NCBI GenBank assembly: GCA_964544965.1
Contig: CAZJED010000022.1
Coordinates: 1 to 23,987, forward strand
Reading direction: 5' to 3'
DNA length: 23,987 bases
Source: UBA11869 sp964544965
GTDB taxonomy: Bacteria; Pseudomonadota; Gammaproteobacteria; Eutrophobiales; Eutrophobiaceae
In this document: positions 14,627 through 22,897 of the stretch, in pieces
How positions within the stretch are numbered: position 1 is the stretch's first letter
Layout: each line of letters begins with the position of its first letter
The notes under the pieces: model-generated
What the model saw: only the letters and a program-made list of their open reading frames with translations
The model's database searches: none
Told to the model about the DNA's origin: nothing
Program-made: the position numbers and the translations under genes

Positions 14627-15646
14627 TTACCTATTAATTAATAGTTGTTCCAGTTTTTCACTAATTCTTTCCGGTATATTATTGTTTACTTCTATTATTG
14701 CTTCATCTATTGCTGTGGCGAAAGAAACTCTTTCAGCTCCGCCATGACTCTTAATGACGATGCCACGTAAGCCAAGAAGAGATGCGCCATTGTAACGCTT
14801 AGGGTCAATTTTCTCCTCAATTGATTTTAAAACAGGCATTGCAATTAAAGCTGTAAATTTTGAATACATATTATTTTTAAATGCTTTCTTTACATGATAT
14901 TGTAGAAAATCTGCAACACCTTCGCTTGTTTTAATTGCGACATTGCCGACGAAACCATCGCACACTATTACATCATACTTGCCCGAATATAAATTATTGC
15001 CTTCAATATAACCAACATAATTTAAATTACTCTCTTCGAGTAATGTAGCAGCCTGTTTGACACGATCATTTCCTTTAATGTCTTCTTCCCCAATATTTAA
15101 TAGTGCAATTGTTGGATCAGCTTTATTTTTAATTGCTTTTGTTAGTTGTGCGCCCATAATTGCGAATTGAAATAACTGCTCCGAGCTAGAATCAACATTA
15201 GCGCCTAAATCAAGTACATGCGAATATCCGTTTTTACCTGGTAAAGTCGTGCAAATCGCAGGTCTGTCTATTCCTGGTAACATTTTTAATACAAATCTTG
15301 ATGTCGCCATAAGGGCGCCCGTATTCCCGGAACTAACACAAGCTTTTGCATATCCATCGCGAACCAACTCAATAGCAATTCTCATTGATGATTCTTTTTT
15401 GTTACGTAATGCTTGTGATGGAGATTCATTCATTGCCACAATTTCAGGGGCATGCGAAATAGTAATCCTCTCATTAGCTTGGTATTTATGCTTTTTTAAC
15501 TCTTCGCGAAGAACATCCTCCTTACCAACTAAAATTAGATCGAGTTCTTTATATTTATTAAGAGAGAAAAGCGCGGCAGGTATTATTTCGGACGGCCCAA
15601 AGTCTCCACCCATTGCATCGACTGCTATTGTTAAATCTGATGACAT
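14627..15646 (-). CDS. plsX: Phosphate acyltransferase PlsX
   Basis: The enzyme converts acyl-ACP to acyl-phosphate, the donor for PlsY in phosphatidic acid synthesis. The 339-residue protein begins with the diagnostic IAVDAMGGDFGP (7-18). It contains AKACVSSGNTGALMA, LDLGANVD, VCDGFVGNVAIKTSEG and GASLLGLRGIVIKSHG in the family order. It is a peripheral membrane enzyme in the canonical place between rpmF and fabH. No clear Shine-Dalgarno precedes the ATG. Confidence 0.96.
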   Translation of the reverse strand: MSSDLTIAVDAMGGDFGPSEIIPAALFSLNKYKELDLILVGKEDVLREELKKHKYQANERITISHAPEIVAMNESPSQALRNKKESSMRIAIELVRDGYAKACVSSGNTGALMATSRFVLKMLPGIDRPAICTTLPGKNGYSHVLDLGANVDSSSEQLFQFAIMGAQLTKAIKNKADPTIALLNIGEEDIKGNDRVKQAATLLEESNLNYVGYIEGNNLYSGKYDVIVCDGFVGNVAIKTSEGVADFLQYHVKKAFKNNMYSKFTALIAMPVLKSIEEKIDPKRYNGASLLGLRGIVIKSHGGAERVSFATAIDEAIIEVNNNIPERISEKLEQLLINR

Positions 15647-15700
15647 GTAAGAAATCAGTTCAGTTTTACTTGTAAATTATTATTTAAATAAAACAAATTT

Positions 15701-15910
15701 TTATTCTGAGTCTTCTTCTGTTTCTGTTTCTGAATCTAATTTAACCTCAATTACCTTATTACCCTTATAGTAACCCTCTGGAGAAATATTATGGCGCAAG
15801 TGTACTTCCCCTGTAGTTGATTCAACAGATAACGCATGTGAAGACAAAGCATCATGTGAACGGCGCATACCCCTTCTTGATGATGATTTTTTTGATTTTT
15901 GAACAGCCAT
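15701..15910 (-). CDS. rpmF: Ribosomal protein bL32
   Basis: This is a small basic protein of the large ribosomal subunit. MAVQKSKKSSSRRGMRRSHD and the later HLRHNISPEGYYKGNKVI match bL32. It is the cysteine-free form, with no zinc ribbon. It has 69 residues against 57 in E. coli; the extra part is an acidic tail, DSETETEEDSE, after the usual end. GGGAG in the end of yceD serves as ribosome binding site. It is 3 bp downstream of yceD and 54 bp upstream of plsX, the universal gammaproteobacterial linkage. Confidence 0.95.
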   Translation of the reverse strand: MAVQKSKKSSSRRGMRRSHDALSSHALSVESTTGEVHLRHNISPEGYYKGNKVIEVKLDSETETEEDSE

Positions 15911-15913
15911 AAT

Positions 15914-16141
15914 CTAATTTTCTCCCGATAGTTTTCCTCTTTTAGCCAGTTTNNNNNNNNNNATTATACAAATACCAGAAGCATCAAAATCAAAACATAA
16001 ACTGTATTGCACCTGATTATGATTATCCAGCAAAATTCCATTTAAACGAACCAAAGCATCAAGATTTAAAGAGCCCTTTATCTGCTCTTTATTTTTGGCT
16101 AGTCGCAATGGATTTATTAATTGCGGTTGCTCAGGTAACAT
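15914..16141 (-). CDS. yceD: YceD/DUF177 protein (23S rRNA accumulation protein), incomplete
   Basis: The family lies next to rpmF in many bacteria and is linked to 23S rRNA accumulation. The N-terminal part, QPQLINPLRLAKNKEQIKGSLNLD, fits the family start. After FDFDASGICI the sequence enters an N run (15953-15962) and resumes with KLAKRGKLSGEN, a plausible family C-terminus. YceD proteins are usually about 170 residues, so roughly 80-90 residues, including the CQRC-type centre, are absent. The N run is therefore probably a collapsed gap, unless the gene is truly deleted. The ATG at 16141 is preferred over the TTG at 16180, which is itself the -35 box. Confidence 0.75.
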   Translation of the reverse strand: MLPEQPQLINPLRLAKNKEQIKGSLNLDALVRLNGILLDNHNQVQYSLCFDFDASGICIXXXXKLAKRGKLSGEN

Positions 16142-16151
16142 CAGGCGGCGA

Positions 16152-16180
16152 ATTTTAGCTATACACCTGTTAACTGTCAA
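16152..16180 (-). promoter_or_regulatory. Near-consensus sigma70 promoter of the yceD-rpmF-plsX-fab operon
   Basis: On the minus strand TTGACA (16175-16180) and TAAAAT (16152-16157) are separated by exactly 17 nt. The yceD ATG (16141) lies 10 nt after the -10 box, so the transcript would begin at most a few bases before the start codon. Confidence 0.7.
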
Positions 16181-16253
16181 AAATATTATTGATTATTGCT
16201 GTTAAATATCTGACTTATTTGATATTTGTTTAAAATTAGCCAAAATGTAAGCA

Positions 16254-16259
16254 TATAAT
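16254..16259 (+). promoter_or_regulatory. Candidate -10 box of maf
   Basis: A perfect TATAAT lies just upstream of GGAG (16266-16269), which could be the maf ribosome binding site. No good -35 is visible at 16-18 nt. It is back-to-back with the yceD promoter. Confidence 0.4.
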
Positions 16260-16276
16260 TAATCTGGAGCGAAATC

Positions 16277-16873
16277 ATCAAAAACGCCAAGATCATACTT
16301 GCATCATCTTCAGTCTATAAGAAGGAGCTTCTTGAGCGCCTAGGCATTGAATTTACCGTCGTTAATCCGCCCTATGATGAGGATCACTATAAAAGAAATG
16401 AAACTGCTTATGGTTATGTTCAAAGAATAGCACAAGACAAGGGAAAACTTATCGCAGGTGAACAACACGCAATAGTAATTTCTGCTGATCAAGCCTGTGA
16501 ATTAAACGATTCTGGAGAAATTCTAGGTAAGCCTATGAATAAAAGAAATGCTAAAAGACAGTTAATGGATATGAGCAATCGATCTGTAATTTTTTATACA
16601 GGGATTTCTGTAATAAATACTATTACTAGAACTAATAGGATCCAGTTAGATGTAGCGACATGCGAGGTTGAATTTAGAAATTTATCTGAGTCAGAAATCG
16701 ATAACTACCTGGATAAAGAAAAACCATATGATTGTGCTGGTAGTTTTAAATCCGAGAAACTAGGCATAAGTTTATTAAAAAAAATAAAAGGAGATGATCC
16801 AACAGCGTTAATTGGATTACCGCTAATTAAATTATGTGAGATGCTAAGAAAGGTGGGGGTTAATGTACCTTAG
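16277..16873 (+). CDS. yceF: Maf-family nucleotide pyrophosphatase (YceF type), no canonical start codon
   Basis: The family hydrolyses non-canonical or modified NTPs; the YceF branch prefers m7GTP. The frame reads IILASSSVYKKELLERLGIEF, then ISADQAC (normally SDQ), GKPMNKRNAKRQL, the YceF-type AGSFKSEKLGISL and GLPLIKLCEMLR, ending at TAG 16871-16873. From the upstream stop TAA at 16256-16258 to the ATG at 16535, deep inside the domain, there is no in-frame ATG, GTG or TTG. The best-placed start is an ATC at 16277, 7 nt after GGAG, giving about 198 aa, the normal length. Either an ATG was misread or start codon function was lost. The gene sits divergent from yceD, and its stop is 2 bp from that of the sppA-like gene. 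Confidence 0.85.
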   Translation: MKNAKIILASSSVYKKELLERLGIEFTVVNPPYDEDHYKRNETAYGYVQRIAQDKGKLIAGEQHAIVISADQACELNDSGEILGKPMNKRNAKRQLMDMSNRSVIFYTGISVINTITRTNRIQLDVATCEVEFRNLSESEIDNYLDKEKPYDCAGSFKSEKLGISLLKKIKGDDPTALIGLPLIKLCEMLRKVGVNVP

Positions 16874-16875
16874 TA

Positions 16876-17829
16876 CTAGCGAGCTCTATATGTTGTACCA
16901 AAAGAGTGAAAAAAAGCTGTACCGATTTGTTTAGCAAATCGATCGAAATAATTTTCACGTTTTGTATAATTGATAATATATTCATTGCCTATTATATCTC
17001 TGGCTACTTCACTAGTGCTCGCTAGACCATCAATTAAACCTAATTTTACAGACTCCTCCCCAGACCAGATTAAACCTGAAAAAAGTTCTTCCTCGTATTG
17101 GTTACGAATATTCTCCCCTCGACCATCTTTAACTACAGAAATAAATTGTTGATGAATTTTGTCTAATATTTTTTGCATATGTTTTTGTTCGAAAAAATCA
17201 ATAGGTATGAAAGGGTCCATTAACGCCTTGCTATCACCCGAAAACAATAAGCGACGCTCAATACCAAGTTTTTCAATTGCATCAACAAACCCAAAACCAG
17301 ACATTACAACACCAATTGAACCAACAATACTTGCCTTATTGGCAAAGATTTTATCTGCAGCAACAGCAATGTAATATCCGCCAGATGTGCATATATCTGT
17401 AATAACAGCAAATACTGGGATATCTGGATGTTTTTCTCGTAAGCGTTTTATTTCATCATTAACATAACCAGCTTGAACAGGACTGCCGCCTGGGCTGTTA
17501 ATTCTCAATATAATGCCCTGCGTATTCTCGTCTCTATAAGCGTTTCTTAAACCAGTAATTATAAAATCAGCGTTAGCTGCTGTTTCAGTAGATATTATTC
17601 CATTAATTTCGATTACAGCTGTATGCTTCTGAGGCGAAAAACTTCTAAGACTATTATTCTCATAAATATATATAACAAAAAAGGCAGCTATATATACAGC
17701 AATAATTAATTTGAAAAATATTCCCCAACGCCTTGTTTTGCGTTGTTCTTTTAATACTTCTTTTGCAAATTCATTAGCAAGAGAATTTTCAAACTTGTAT
17801 GAATCATTTTTTTCTTTTATATCAGTCAT
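16876..17829 (-). CDS. sppA: S49-family signal peptide peptidase (SppA-like)
   Basis: This membrane-anchored serine protease degrades signal peptides and membrane-inserted peptides. The 317-residue protein has one N-terminal membrane helix at about 38-56 and one S49 domain. That domain shows INSPGGSP (110-117), the nucleophile S149 in TSGGYYIA, and the general base K201 in SGDSKALMDPF. The spacing of 52 residues between S and K matches the single-domain Bacillus SppA. It is the short form, not the ~618-residue double-domain E. coli SppA. It starts 4 bp after rluC, so the two are co-transcribed, as in Pseudomonas but without the HAD gene between them. Confidence 0.93.
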   Translation of the reverse strand: MTDIKEKNDSYKFENSLANEFAKEVLKEQRKTRRWGIFFKLIIAVYIAAFFVIYIYENNSLRSFSPQKHTAVIEINGIISTETAANADFIITGLRNAYRDENTQGIILRINSPGGSPVQAGYVNDEIKRLREKHPDIPVFAVITDICTSGGYYIAVAADKIFANKASIVGSIGVVMSGFGFVDAIEKLGIERRLLFSGDSKALMDPFIPIDFFEQKHMQKILDKIHQQFISVVKDGRGENIRNQYEEELFSGLIWSGEESVKLGLIDGLASTSEVARDIIGNEYIINYTKRENYFDRFAKQIGTAFFHSFGTTYRAR

Positions 17830-17833
17830 TTTT

Positions 17834-18781
17834 TTAATCTAATTTATCTAAAAATTCTGTCAAACTTTTTTCCAGTTTCGCCTCGATTATAATTCTTTTT
17901 TTTGTTACAGGCGAAAAGAAATTTAATGATTTTGCGTGTAAAAACATCCTTTTTAGACCAAGCTTTCTGTATTTATAATTAACTGTCTTGTCCCCATATT
18001 TTTTATCGCCAATTACAAAATTTCCCATAGAAGCGCTATGCACACGAATTTGATGTGTTCTGCCTGTTATTAATTCAATCTTTGCTAATGTAGTATCTTT
18101 ATATAAGCGGCTACGAAAAAATACTGTTGACGCTGTCTTCCCTTTCTCATCAATTGCAACCATATGCTCGCCTGAGCTTTTAATATTTTTCCTTAAAGAG
18201 CTGTTGATTATATCCTTTTTCTTTTTCATTTTTCCTGATAATAAGGCTGTATAAGTTTTTATACTTTTTTTGTCTTGCATAATCTTTTGTAACTCTCTAA
18301 GTATTGGGATATTTTTTGCAAGAATTAAGCATCCAGATGTATCTTTATCCAATCGGTGAGCAAGCTCTAATGACTGATAGTCTCCTCCAATTGCCCTAAA
18401 TATTTCTATAACACCGTAAGATTGACGGCTACCACTATGAACGACAATTCCAGCAGGCTTATTAATAGCGACTAATCCTTCATCTTCAAAAATTATTGAG
18501 TCCAGTATTTTTTTTTGAATAGTTTGATTTGGTTTAAGGGTTTGTTTCTCGAATAAATATACTGGCGGTATTCTTACGGCATCGTTATTTCTAAGTTTAT
18601 AGTTTTGTTTAATTCTGCCTCCATTTACCCTCACCTCTCCTTTTCTCAGCATCTGATAAATGCGGGAATTTGGTATTTTTCCAATAAAGCGTATAAGAAA
18701 ATTATCAATGCGCTGTCCGGCATTATTTTCTGTTATAACTATATGTTTTGAATCAAATTTTTTATGTATTATTTTTGTCAT
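17834..18781 (-). CDS. rluC: 23S rRNA pseudouridine synthase RluC
   Basis: The family enzyme makes pseudouridines at 23S rRNA positions 955, 2504 and 2580 (E. coli numbering). The 315-residue protein has an N-terminal S4 RNA-binding domain (about 21-72, QRIDNFLIRF and GEVRVNGGRIKQNYKL). It is followed by the RluA-type catalytic domain with D145 in AHRLDKDTSGCLILAK, the RTHQIRVH motif and a C-terminal MFLHAKSLNF. Adjacency to rne, divergent here as in other gammaproteobacteria, supports RluC over RluD. Confidence 0.93.
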   Translation of the reverse strand: MTKIIHKKFDSKHIVITENNAGQRIDNFLIRFIGKIPNSRIYQMLRKGEVRVNGGRIKQNYKLRNNDAVRIPPVYLFEKQTLKPNQTIQKKILDSIIFEDEGLVAINKPAGIVVHSGSRQSYGVIEIFRAIGGDYQSLELAHRLDKDTSGCLILAKNIPILRELQKIMQDKKSIKTYTALLSGKMKKKKDIINSSLRKNIKSSGEHMVAIDEKGKTASTVFFRSRLYKDTTLAKIELITGRTHQIRVHSASMGNFVIGDKKYGDKTVNYKYRKLGLKRMFLHAKSLNFFSPVTKKRIIIEAKLEKSLTEFLDKLD

Positions 18782-19252
18782 TTCTTTTTATCTTTATTGC
18801 TGCTCGTCTGTAACATTGTTATATTAGATGTTCAATCACAAAATTTATAATTTTGTCGATTTGGGAGTTTTATGACAATTCACGCACTTAAATAGTGCAA
18901 TAATGAACTTGATGCAGTATATCTATAGATTATACAAGCACACCCAAATCAATATCAGATTGCGTACTATTGATGAACGTAGTGAATTTTAGATAAATCT
19001 CATGTTTTTTTTGAGATTTGAGATTGATAATAAAGATTTTAATGGATATAGAGAAGTAGCATTCATTTAATGAAGCACGCTCTATTTAAATGGGAATTAA
19101 TTACTAGATAAAACTGCTGCAATGTAATGCATATCAGTATATCTAGTTAATAAATATTTGCGCTCTTACTAATATATAAAATTCGGCACTTGCTAGGATG
19201 GTATAAATAGGTGTAACGATAAAAAAAAGAGCAAAAAAAGGATTATAGAAAA
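18782..19252 (+). promoter_or_regulatory. Long rne upstream region with candidate promoter and leader hairpin
   Basis: This 471-bp AT-rich stretch lies between divergent rluC and rne and contains no convincing coding sequence. TTGATG (18909-18914) and TATACA (18931-18936), 16 nt apart, could start an rne transcript with a leader of about 310 nt. Within it AAATCTCA (18995-19002) and TGAGATTT (19012-19019) form a perfect 8-bp stem with a U-rich loop. TTCAT/ATGAA forms a smaller one near 19054. E. coli rne has a 361-nt leader whose hairpins mediate RNase E autoregulation; the length and U-rich hairpin here are compatible with the same logic. Confidence 0.4.
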
Positions 19253-21256
19253 ATGAAACGTATGCTGATCAACGCAACTCAAGCAGAAGAGGTGCGTGTT
19301 GCGCTTGTGGATGGGCAAAGACTATTTGACCTCGATATTGAGTCAACCACACGCCAACAAAAAAAATCAAACATCTACAAAGCAAAAATTGCCAGAATAG
19401 AACCTAGTCTTGAGGCCGCATTTCTTGATTATGGTGTCGCACGCCATGGATTTTTGCCCTTCAAAGAAGTCTTCCGAAAATTGTATTCGTCGAATCCACA
19501 GGAAAATAAAACTAATGACCGTTTAAGCATTAAAGAGGTGCTTGAAGAAGGGCAAGAGTTAATAGTGCAAGTTGAAAAAGAGGAGCGCGGCAATAAAGGC
19601 GCCGCTCTTACAACATATATTAGTTTAGCAGGAAGATATCTTGTTCTAATGCCAAATAACCCGAATGTTGAAGGAGTGTCACGGCAAATTGAGGGTAATG
19701 ATCGCGCAGAAGCACGTGACGCAATGAGTGGACTAGTTGTTCCTGAAGGGGTAGGACTGATTTTGAGAACAGTTGGTATTGGAAAATCAAAAGAAGAACT
19801 TCAATGGGATTTAGATTATTTATCTCAGCTATGGGACACAATTAAAAATGCCTCAAAAAAGCGTTCTTCTCCTTTTCTGATTTATCAGGAAAGTGATGTA
19901 GTGATTCGAGCAATTCGCGATTATTTAAAAGAAGATATTGCTNNNNNNNNNNTCTGGATAGATGATCCAGATATGCATGAAAAATGTCGCGAATTTATGA
20001 ATCAGGTAATGCCACATAACCTAAATAAACTTCAACTCTACAAAGAAAGCGACCCCTTATTTACTAGATACCAAATTGAAAGTCAGATTGAATCAGCTTT
20101 TTCAAGAGTAGTTCACCTGCCTTCAGGAGGGGCGCTTATTATTGATCATACAGAAGCTTTAATCTCGATTGATATTAATTCAGCTAAATCAACAAAAGGT
20201 AGCGATATTGAAGAAACGGCTCTTAGTACTAATTTAGAAGCTGCTGAAGAAATTTCACGACAACTTCGTCTCAGAGATATTGGCGGACTAATCGTCATTG
20301 ATTTTATTGATATGATGAATCTTAATAATAAACGTAAAGTTGAAATTGCATTACGAGAAAATTTACATGCTGATAGAGCGCGTGTACAGCTTGGAAAAAT
20401 ATCGCGTTTTGGATTATTCGAAATGTCTCGTCAAAGACTAAGATCCTCGCTAGATGATTCAAATCACTCATCTTGCCCACGATGTGATGGTCAGGGAACA
20501 ATCAGAGATGTTAAGTCATTATCTCTTTCAGTTCTCAGAATAATTGAAGAAGAAGCTATGAAGGATATAACTTTAAAACTTATTGTTCATACGCCGGTCG
20601 ATGCTACCGCATTCTTACTTAACGAGAAACGTGATTTGATCTCGGATATACAAAAACGTCTTGATGTTGAAATTATCATCATTCCTGATACATCGCTAGT
20701 TACACCGCAATATTCAATAGAACGTATAAAGAAAACGGAATCTTTTGAAGATAATAAAGAAGTAGTAAGTTATAAATTAAAAAGGGATGAAAATAATAAT
20801 ATTAAAGACTCTGTGAAATATAGTGAAAGAAAAAATATTGCTGAGCAACCATTAATAAAACAAATTATACCTAGCAAACCTGCTCCTGGAAAAAGAAAGA
20901 AATATAGTCTAAAAAATATTATAGAGAAATTGCTTAAAATTATATTTGGAACGACAAGTAAAAAAAATCAAAAGTATAAAGCAAATAATCGGTATCGAGG
21001 AAATAAACAACGTAGAAAATATCATTCAAAGAAATATCAAAATAGGAATAAAGCCCAACGTAATTCAAAACCAAATAATCAATCTAGACGCAGAAGAAAT
21101 CAGAGTGACAAAAGATATTCTGATTCGAATAAAAATAAAAAACAAAATCATTTATCAGATGCACCAACTAAAGATAAAATTAATAATGAAAATATTCAAC
21201 AATCGAATGTTAAGACAACACAATTTGAATCAACACCACCAAATTCAGCGGAATAA
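19253..21256 (+). CDS. rne: Ribonuclease E, short form
   Basis: This is the main endonuclease of mRNA decay and rRNA/tRNA processing. The catalytic half is intact: N-terminal MKRMLINATQAEEVRVAL, S1 domain at about 37-125, 5' sensor region, DNase I-like subdomain with D307 and N309 (SIDINSA) and D350 (VIDFID), and the zinc link C408/C411 (CPRCDGQG). An N run at 19943-19952 falls before WIDDP; alignment to E. coli suggests about 4 missing nt rather than 10. The total is 667 residues against 1061 in E. coli. After about 510 comes a variable linker, an amphipathic helix YSLKNIIEKLLKIIFG (551-566, likely membrane anchor) and an Arg/Lys-rich RNA-binding tail (about 570-630). AAGGA precedes the ATG. 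Confidence 0.96.
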   Translation: MKRMLINATQAEEVRVALVDGQRLFDLDIESTTRQQKKSNIYKAKIARIEPSLEAAFLDYGVARHGFLPFKEVFRKLYSSNPQENKTNDRLSIKEVLEEGQELIVQVEKEERGNKGAALTTYISLAGRYLVLMPNNPNVEGVSRQIEGNDRAEARDAMSGLVVPEGVGLILRTVGIGKSKEELQWDLDYLSQLWDTIKNASKKRSSPFLIYQESDVVIRAIRDYLKEDIAXXXXWIDDPDMHEKCREFMNQVMPHNLNKLQLYKESDPLFTRYQIESQIESAFSRVVHLPSGGALIIDHTEALISIDINSAKSTKGSDIEETALSTNLEAAEEISRQLRLRDIGGLIVIDFIDMMNLNNKRKVEIALRENLHADRARVQLGKISRFGLFEMSRQRLRSSLDDSNHSSCPRCDGQGTIRDVKSLSLSVLRIIEEEAMKDITLKLIVHTPVDATAFLLNEKRDLISDIQKRLDVEIIIIPDTSLVTPQYSIERIKKTESFEDNKEVVSYKLKRDENNNIKDSVKYSERKNIAEQPLIKQIIPSKPAPGKRKKYSLKNIIEKLLKIIFGTTSKKNQKYKANNRYRGNKQRRKYHSKKYQNRNKAQRNSKPNNQSRRRRNQSDKRYSDSNKNKKQNHLSDAPTKDKINNENIQQSNVKTTQFESTPPNSAE

Positions 21257-21282
21257 TGAATTTTTCTAGTATTTAAATGAAA

Positions 21283-22864
21283 TTAATGTTCGCGTGTTGC
21301 GTTAAAGATGATTTCAGGCCATCGCTCAATTGCCAAATTAAGATTGACTATTGAAGGAGCTAAATAAGTTAAATACCCACCCGCATCCAATGCTAGATAA
21401 TTGCTTACTTTTTTTCTAAAATTATCTAATATTTTTTCATCATTACATGATACCCACCGAGCTGACTGAACTGGGATAGCATCATATGAACATTCAACAC
21501 TGTATTCTTCTTTTAATCTCCAGGCTACAACATCGAATTGAAGAATACCAACAGCGCCTAGAATCAAATCATTACTGTTTAAAGGTTTAAATACTTGAGT
21601 AGCACCTTCTTCGCCTAATTGCGTTAATCCTTTTTGAAGAGCTTTTAGTTTTAATGGGTCATTTAATTTTACTCTTTTAAATAGTTCGGGTGCAAAATAT
21701 GGTATGCCCGTGAAATTTAATTTTTCGCCTTGAGTAAAAGTATCTCCAACTTGAATTGTTCCATGATTATGCAAGCCAATCACATCTCCGGCCCATGCTT
21801 CTTCAGCTTGCTCGCGACTTCCTGCTAGAAATGTTAATGCATTAGATATTTGTATGTCTCTCTCTAATCTTACATGATGCATTTTCATTCCTTTAAAATA
21901 CATTCCTGAACATATTCTTAAAAATGCAATTCTATCTCTATGTGCTGGGTCCATATTCGCTTGAATTTTAAAAATAAAGCCGCTGAGTTTAGTTTCATTA
22001 GGCTCAATTTGTCTTTCCTGTGTGATTCTAGGTTGTGGAGAAGGAGCATATTGCGTCAAACACTCAAGAAATTCTGCTATTCCAAAATTGTGTAACGCTG
22101 TTCCAAAAAATACAGGTGTATGTGAGCCTAATAAATATTTTTCTTTATCAAACCCTTCATAAACACCTTGTATTAATTCTACTTCCTCCAGAATTAAGTC
22201 ATAATTATCTCCTAGAAATTCTTTTGCTTTCTTACTATCTAGGTTATTTATAATCTCGACATGATTGGACTTATCATTTTTATTGTAAATACGAATTGAA
22301 TCATTAAATATATTATAAATACCGATAAGCCTTGAACCCATACCAATTGGCCATGTAAATGGCACGCATTTAATCTTCAATTCTTTTTCTATCTCATCTA
22401 ACAAATCAATTGGGTATTTTCCTTCACGATCAAGCTTATTAATAAAAGTAATAATAGGAGTATCACGCAATCGGCATACATCCATTAGTTTTAAAGTACG
22501 CTCCTCTACACCCTTAGCGACATCAATANNNNNNNNNNNNNNNNNCAGAATCAACAGCTGTTAAAGTTCTGTATGTATCCTCTGAAAAATCTGCATGTCC
22601 AGGAGTATCCAGTAGATTGATGAATTTATTATTGTACTTAAATTGCATAACCGAACTTGTTACTGAAATTCCTCTTTCCTTTTCCATTTTCATCCAATCA
22701 GAAGTTGCATGACGAGAGGATTTTCTAGCTTTAACAGTCCCTGCCATTTGAATTGCTCCTCCAAATACTAGTAATTGCTCAGTAACAGTTGTTTTTCCAG
22801 CATCAGGGTGAGAAATGATTGCAAAAGTTCTTCTATTTGATATTTGATTTTCCTTATCTAACAT
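21283..22864 (-). CDS. prfC: Peptide chain release factor 3, broken by an N run
   Basis: This GTPase recycles RF1/RF2 from the ribosome after peptide release. The N-terminal piece (to 22546) has the P-loop SHPDAGKTTVTEQLL (18-32), the GISVTSS switch and DTPGHADFSEDTYRTLTAVD. After the N run (22529-22545) comes IDVAKGVEERT and NKLDRE, then the RF3 domains up to RWPEIIF. Aligned to E. coli (529 aa), only about 10 nt should separate the two pieces; the 17 Ns shift the frame, so they overstate the gap and the gene is probably intact at about 524 aa. Its stop is 26 bp from the end of rne, convergent. A separate promoter upstream of 22864 or read-through from pdxJ (33 bp) is possible. Confidence 0.93.
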
Positions 22865-22897
22865 AATTAAATTCCAATTTTAGAAATATATAATTAA

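Noticed and set aside
15249..15650. 133-codon plus-strand frame opposite plsX
   Set aside because: Antisense shadow of a fully conserved gene with no ribosome binding site or motif.
16142..16180. TTG start for yceD at 16180
   Set aside because: The 13 extra codons coincide with the -35 and -10 boxes; ATG 16141 fits the family N-terminus.
18782..19252. Small protein or riboswitch upstream of rne
   Set aside because: Open frames are very short and unsupported; no known riboswitch core was recognised.
20946..21269. 107-codon open frame inside the 3' part of rne
   Set aside because: Ile/Lys/Asn-rich alternative frame of the RNase E basic tail, an effect of A-rich codons.
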